Positions 62,167 to 64,000 of a stretch of 64,000 nucleotides of DNA are shown here, one piece after another. Positions within the stretch are counted from its first letter, which is position 1, and every line of letters begins with the position of its first letter. The notes under the pieces are model-generated. The model did not search any database. It was not told the DNA's origin and saw nothing but the letters and a program-made list of their open reading frames with translations. The position numbers and the translations under genes were made by a program. Origin of the DNA: GWF2-33-9 sp964500435 (lineage in GTDB: Bacteria; Bacteroidota; Ignavibacteria; Kapaibacteriales; UBA2268); contig CAZCNL010000011.1 in assembly GCA_964500435.1 (NCBI GenBank), positions 1 through 64,000 of the forward strand, in the 5' to 3' direction.

Positions 62167-64000
62167 TTATGGCATTCTGTGCCAAGCTGCTCCAGCATAA
62201 ACGAAACCAATCATTTCGCCATCTGCTAAAAGAACACCATCAACATTTAAGCCTGCACCAGTTAAATTAACTAACCAGAGAATTTGACCATTTGCTGTTC
62301 CAGCAGGTAAATCTGTTAAGTTAATTGGACCTGCTCCAGTATATCCAACAACAGTTACATTAGTCAAACCATTCAATGCAGCAGTTGATGCAGCTGTTTG
62401 GTAACCAAGAATAGTTGAACCGTAAACTGTTAAGTCTTTTCTGGAACCTGCAGTACCGATTTCAGTATTTGATGTAACGTTAACTGTACCGTCACCAGCA
62501 TAGATATTACCAGTTGCCATATTAAAGTCACCAGTTGAAATTGTTGCACCACCTTGAATGGTTGCACCACCAGTTACATTAATACCACCAGCAGTAACAG
62601 TCACACCATTTTGAGCAGTAACTGCACCTGTTAAAGTTGAATTACCAGCAACATTTAAGTTAGCACCCATTGTAACGTTGCCATCTAATGCACTTGTTCC
62701 TGTTACGTGTAAAGTATTTGCAGTTAAACCAGCTGTTGCAGATACAGGACCATTAAATGTTGAAGTGCCAGCCCAAGTATTGTTTCCAGTCCAAGCAAAG
62801 TTGTTTGCTTGATTAACTCTAATTGGATTTCCTAATGTACCATCACCTAAACAAGTAACTCCATCTGTATTGACAGCAGCATCAATTGTTAATGTATTAC
62901 CAACAATAGTTGTTGTAATATTTGTTCCACCAACGATTGATAATGCATGTGATCCATCTGTTAAAGAAACTGAACCAACATTAGCTGATAAAGCTAAGAA
63001 TTGAGTAGCGTCATTAATTTCAGTTGTTCCAACAACACCAGGATTTAATTGAATATCTAATGAGTTATATTTACCTGTAACTGTTGCATCTGAAGCAAGA
63101 GCATTAGCAAAGTTCGTATTTGCATCTAATACAGCAAAACCATTTTGTGTAAATGATAAAGCAGATACATTTCCAGTGAAGTTAGCAGTTGAACCACTTA
63201 AGTTACCTGTTACTCCTAATGTTCCACCAACTGTTGCATTACCTGTTATTGTTGCGCTTGCTAATGTTGTTGCACCTGCTGTCAATCCTGCTAATGTTGT
63301 TGCTCCAGTTACACCAAATGTGCCTGCTACAGTTGCATTTGCACCCATAGTAACGTTGCCATCTAATGCACTTGTTCCTGTTACGTGTAAAGTGTTAGCA
63401 GTTAAACCAGCATTTGCAGTAACGGCACCGTTAAATGTTGAAGTACCAGCCCAAGTTTGATTTCCTGTCCAATTGAATGCATAAGCTTGATCTACAGCAA
63501 ATGTTTTAGCTGCATTATTATTGAATGTACCACCAGTTAAACCGTTACCAGCAGTAACACCATATTGTAAGTTGCCATTATATTGAGCAGCAGTCACATT
63601 TCCACTGAAGTTAGCTGTTGAACCAGATAAGTTACCAGTTACTCCTAATGTTCCACCAACTGTTGCATTGCCTGTTACTGCAGCACTTGCTAATGTTGTA
63701 GCGCCTGCAGTCAATCCAGCTAATGTTGTTGCGCCAGTTACACCAAATGTGCCTGCTACAGTTGCATTTGCACCCATAGTAACGTTGCCATCTAATGCAC
63801 TTGTTCCAGTTACGTGTAAGTTAGTGAAGGTAACTGCACCAGCTGATAAAGTACCAGCAATTGTTACGTTTCCACTAAATGCACCATTAACTGCGGATAA
63901 ATTAGCCATCGATACATTGCCACTGAATGTTCCTGTTGTACCAGTGAATGAACCACCTGTGAATGTTGCAGCTCCAACATTACCAGTGAATAGACCATTT
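62167..64000 (-). CDS. Second repeat surface protein, 5' end outside window
   Basis: At least 610 residues; the frame stays open from 63909 to the right window edge (continuing upstream as TFSGNVSMANLS), so the ATG at 63909 is internal and the true start and signal peptide lie beyond 64000. Composition and repeats match the neighbour: GNATVGGTLGVTG copies (63206, 63634), GANATVAGTFGVTG variants, FNWTGNQTWAGTSTFNG, and a C-terminus ending in IGFVYAGAAWHRMP, like the neighbour's FVYAGGAW. The gene pair is clearly paralogous. Likely surface-exposed fibre protein; role unknown. Confidence 0.85.
   Translation of the reverse strand, partial: NGLFTGNVGAATFTGGSFTGTTGTFSGNVSMANLSAVNGAFSGNVTIAGTLSAGAVTFTNLHVTGTSALDGNVTMGANATVAGTFGVTGATTLAGLTAGATTLASAAVTGNATVGGTLGVTGNLSGSTANFSGNVTAAQYNGNLQYGVTAGNGLTGGTFNNNAAKTFAVDQAYAFNWTGNQTWAGTSTFNGAVTANAGLTANTLHVTGTSALDGNVTMGANATVAGTFGVTGATTLAGLTAGATTLASATITGNATVGGTLGVTGNLSGSTANFTGNVSALSFTQNGFAVLDANTNFANALASDATVTGKYNSLDIQLNPGVVGTTEINDATQFLALSANVGSVSLTDGSHALSIVGGTNITTTIVGNTLTIDAAVNTDGVTCLGDGTLGNPIRVNQANNFAWTGNNTWAGTSTFNGPVSATAGLTANTLHVTGTSALDGNVTMGANLNVAGNSTLTGAVTAQNGVTVTAGGINVTGGATIQGGATISTGDFNMATGNIYAGDGTVNVTSNTEIGTAGSRKDLTVYGSTILGYQTAASTAALNGLTNVTVVGYTGAGPINLTDLPAGTANGQILWLVNLTGAGLNVDGVLLADGEMIGFVYAGAAWHRMP
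63524..63709. repeat. 186-bp tract nearly identical to 60901-61086 of the neighbour gene
   Basis: Two mismatches seen over 186 bp (for example TTAAACC versus TTAAGCC). Same orientation, 2623 bp apart. Suggests gene conversion or recent duplication. Confidence 0.75.

Overview
The window is AT-rich (roughly 30% GC between surface-protein genes) and reads as a chromosomal segment of a Gram-negative member of the FCB group, most like Ignavibacteria/Kapabacteria or another Bacteroidota/Chlorobiota relative. This is inferred from gene families (DUF4270 lipoprotein beside a GT5-like protein, SbsA-type Ig lipoprotein opening with a PSGGPKD motif, LptB and OmpA envelope genes, NfnAB) and from promoters of the Bacteroidota type (TTG-N19-TAnnTTTG). 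Unlike many Bacteroidota, highly expressed genes here have good Shine-Dalgarno sequences. No rRNA, tRNA, CRISPR array, transposase or prophage was recognised.

Layout. 1-4223 (-) is the N-terminal 1407 codons of a huge secreted protein of FN3 and Ig-like repeats running off the left edge. 4761-7955 (+) holds YitT, TerC and an orphan histidine kinase. 8019-12552 (-) holds HslV and an outer-membrane protein / DUF4270 lipoprotein / degenerate glycogen-synthase-like trio. 12690-19645 (+) holds MurE, SecD-SecF-STAS, PurA and an RRM protein. 19747-24666 holds UvrD, Dtd, an AroE-AroK fusion, GroES and glutaredoxin. 24751-33105 (+) holds ArsR, PlsC, agmatinase, LepA, LepB, a lipoprotein, NfnA, NfnB and DUF486. 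33110-39241 (-) is envelope and redox: lipoprotein, double-OmpA protein, metallo-hydrolase, MlaF-like ATPase and an NHLRC2-like thioredoxin/NHL lipoprotein. 39365-42368 (-) is DnaK and two Hsp20s. 42523-46965 (-) is KtrB/TrkH, CHAD and an Ig-like lipoprotein. 46994-52907 holds YihY, CoA-Nudix, EngB, EamA, SDR, LptB and HtrA. 52958-55465 (+) is PriA. 55473-58915 (-) is a P-type Mg2+ ATPase translationally coupled to a PTS-EIIA-like protein. 59307-64000 (-) is a pair of repeat-rich surface proteins, the second running off the right edge.

Most notable: the mgtA-type gene has a roughly 270-nt leader with a 25-codon open frame starting MKPDSDEP, preceded by an AGGA ribosome-binding site. It is followed by two mutually exclusive hairpins, and the leader's stop codon lies inside the first pairing arm. 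This resembles the logic of the enterobacterial mgtL attenuator but lies in a distant phylum. Other points: a GT5 protein lacking the usual catalytic residues, 375-bp tandem repeats with near-identical tracts shared between adjacent surface genes, a terminator-like hairpin directly after the RRM gene's own promoter, and an MgtA/EIIA pair that may link ion transport to phosphotransfer.

Functionally the window is mostly housekeeping (cell wall, Sec export, purine and shikimate synthesis, chaperones, DNA repair and replication restart) mixed with envelope biogenesis and K+/Mg2+ transport.
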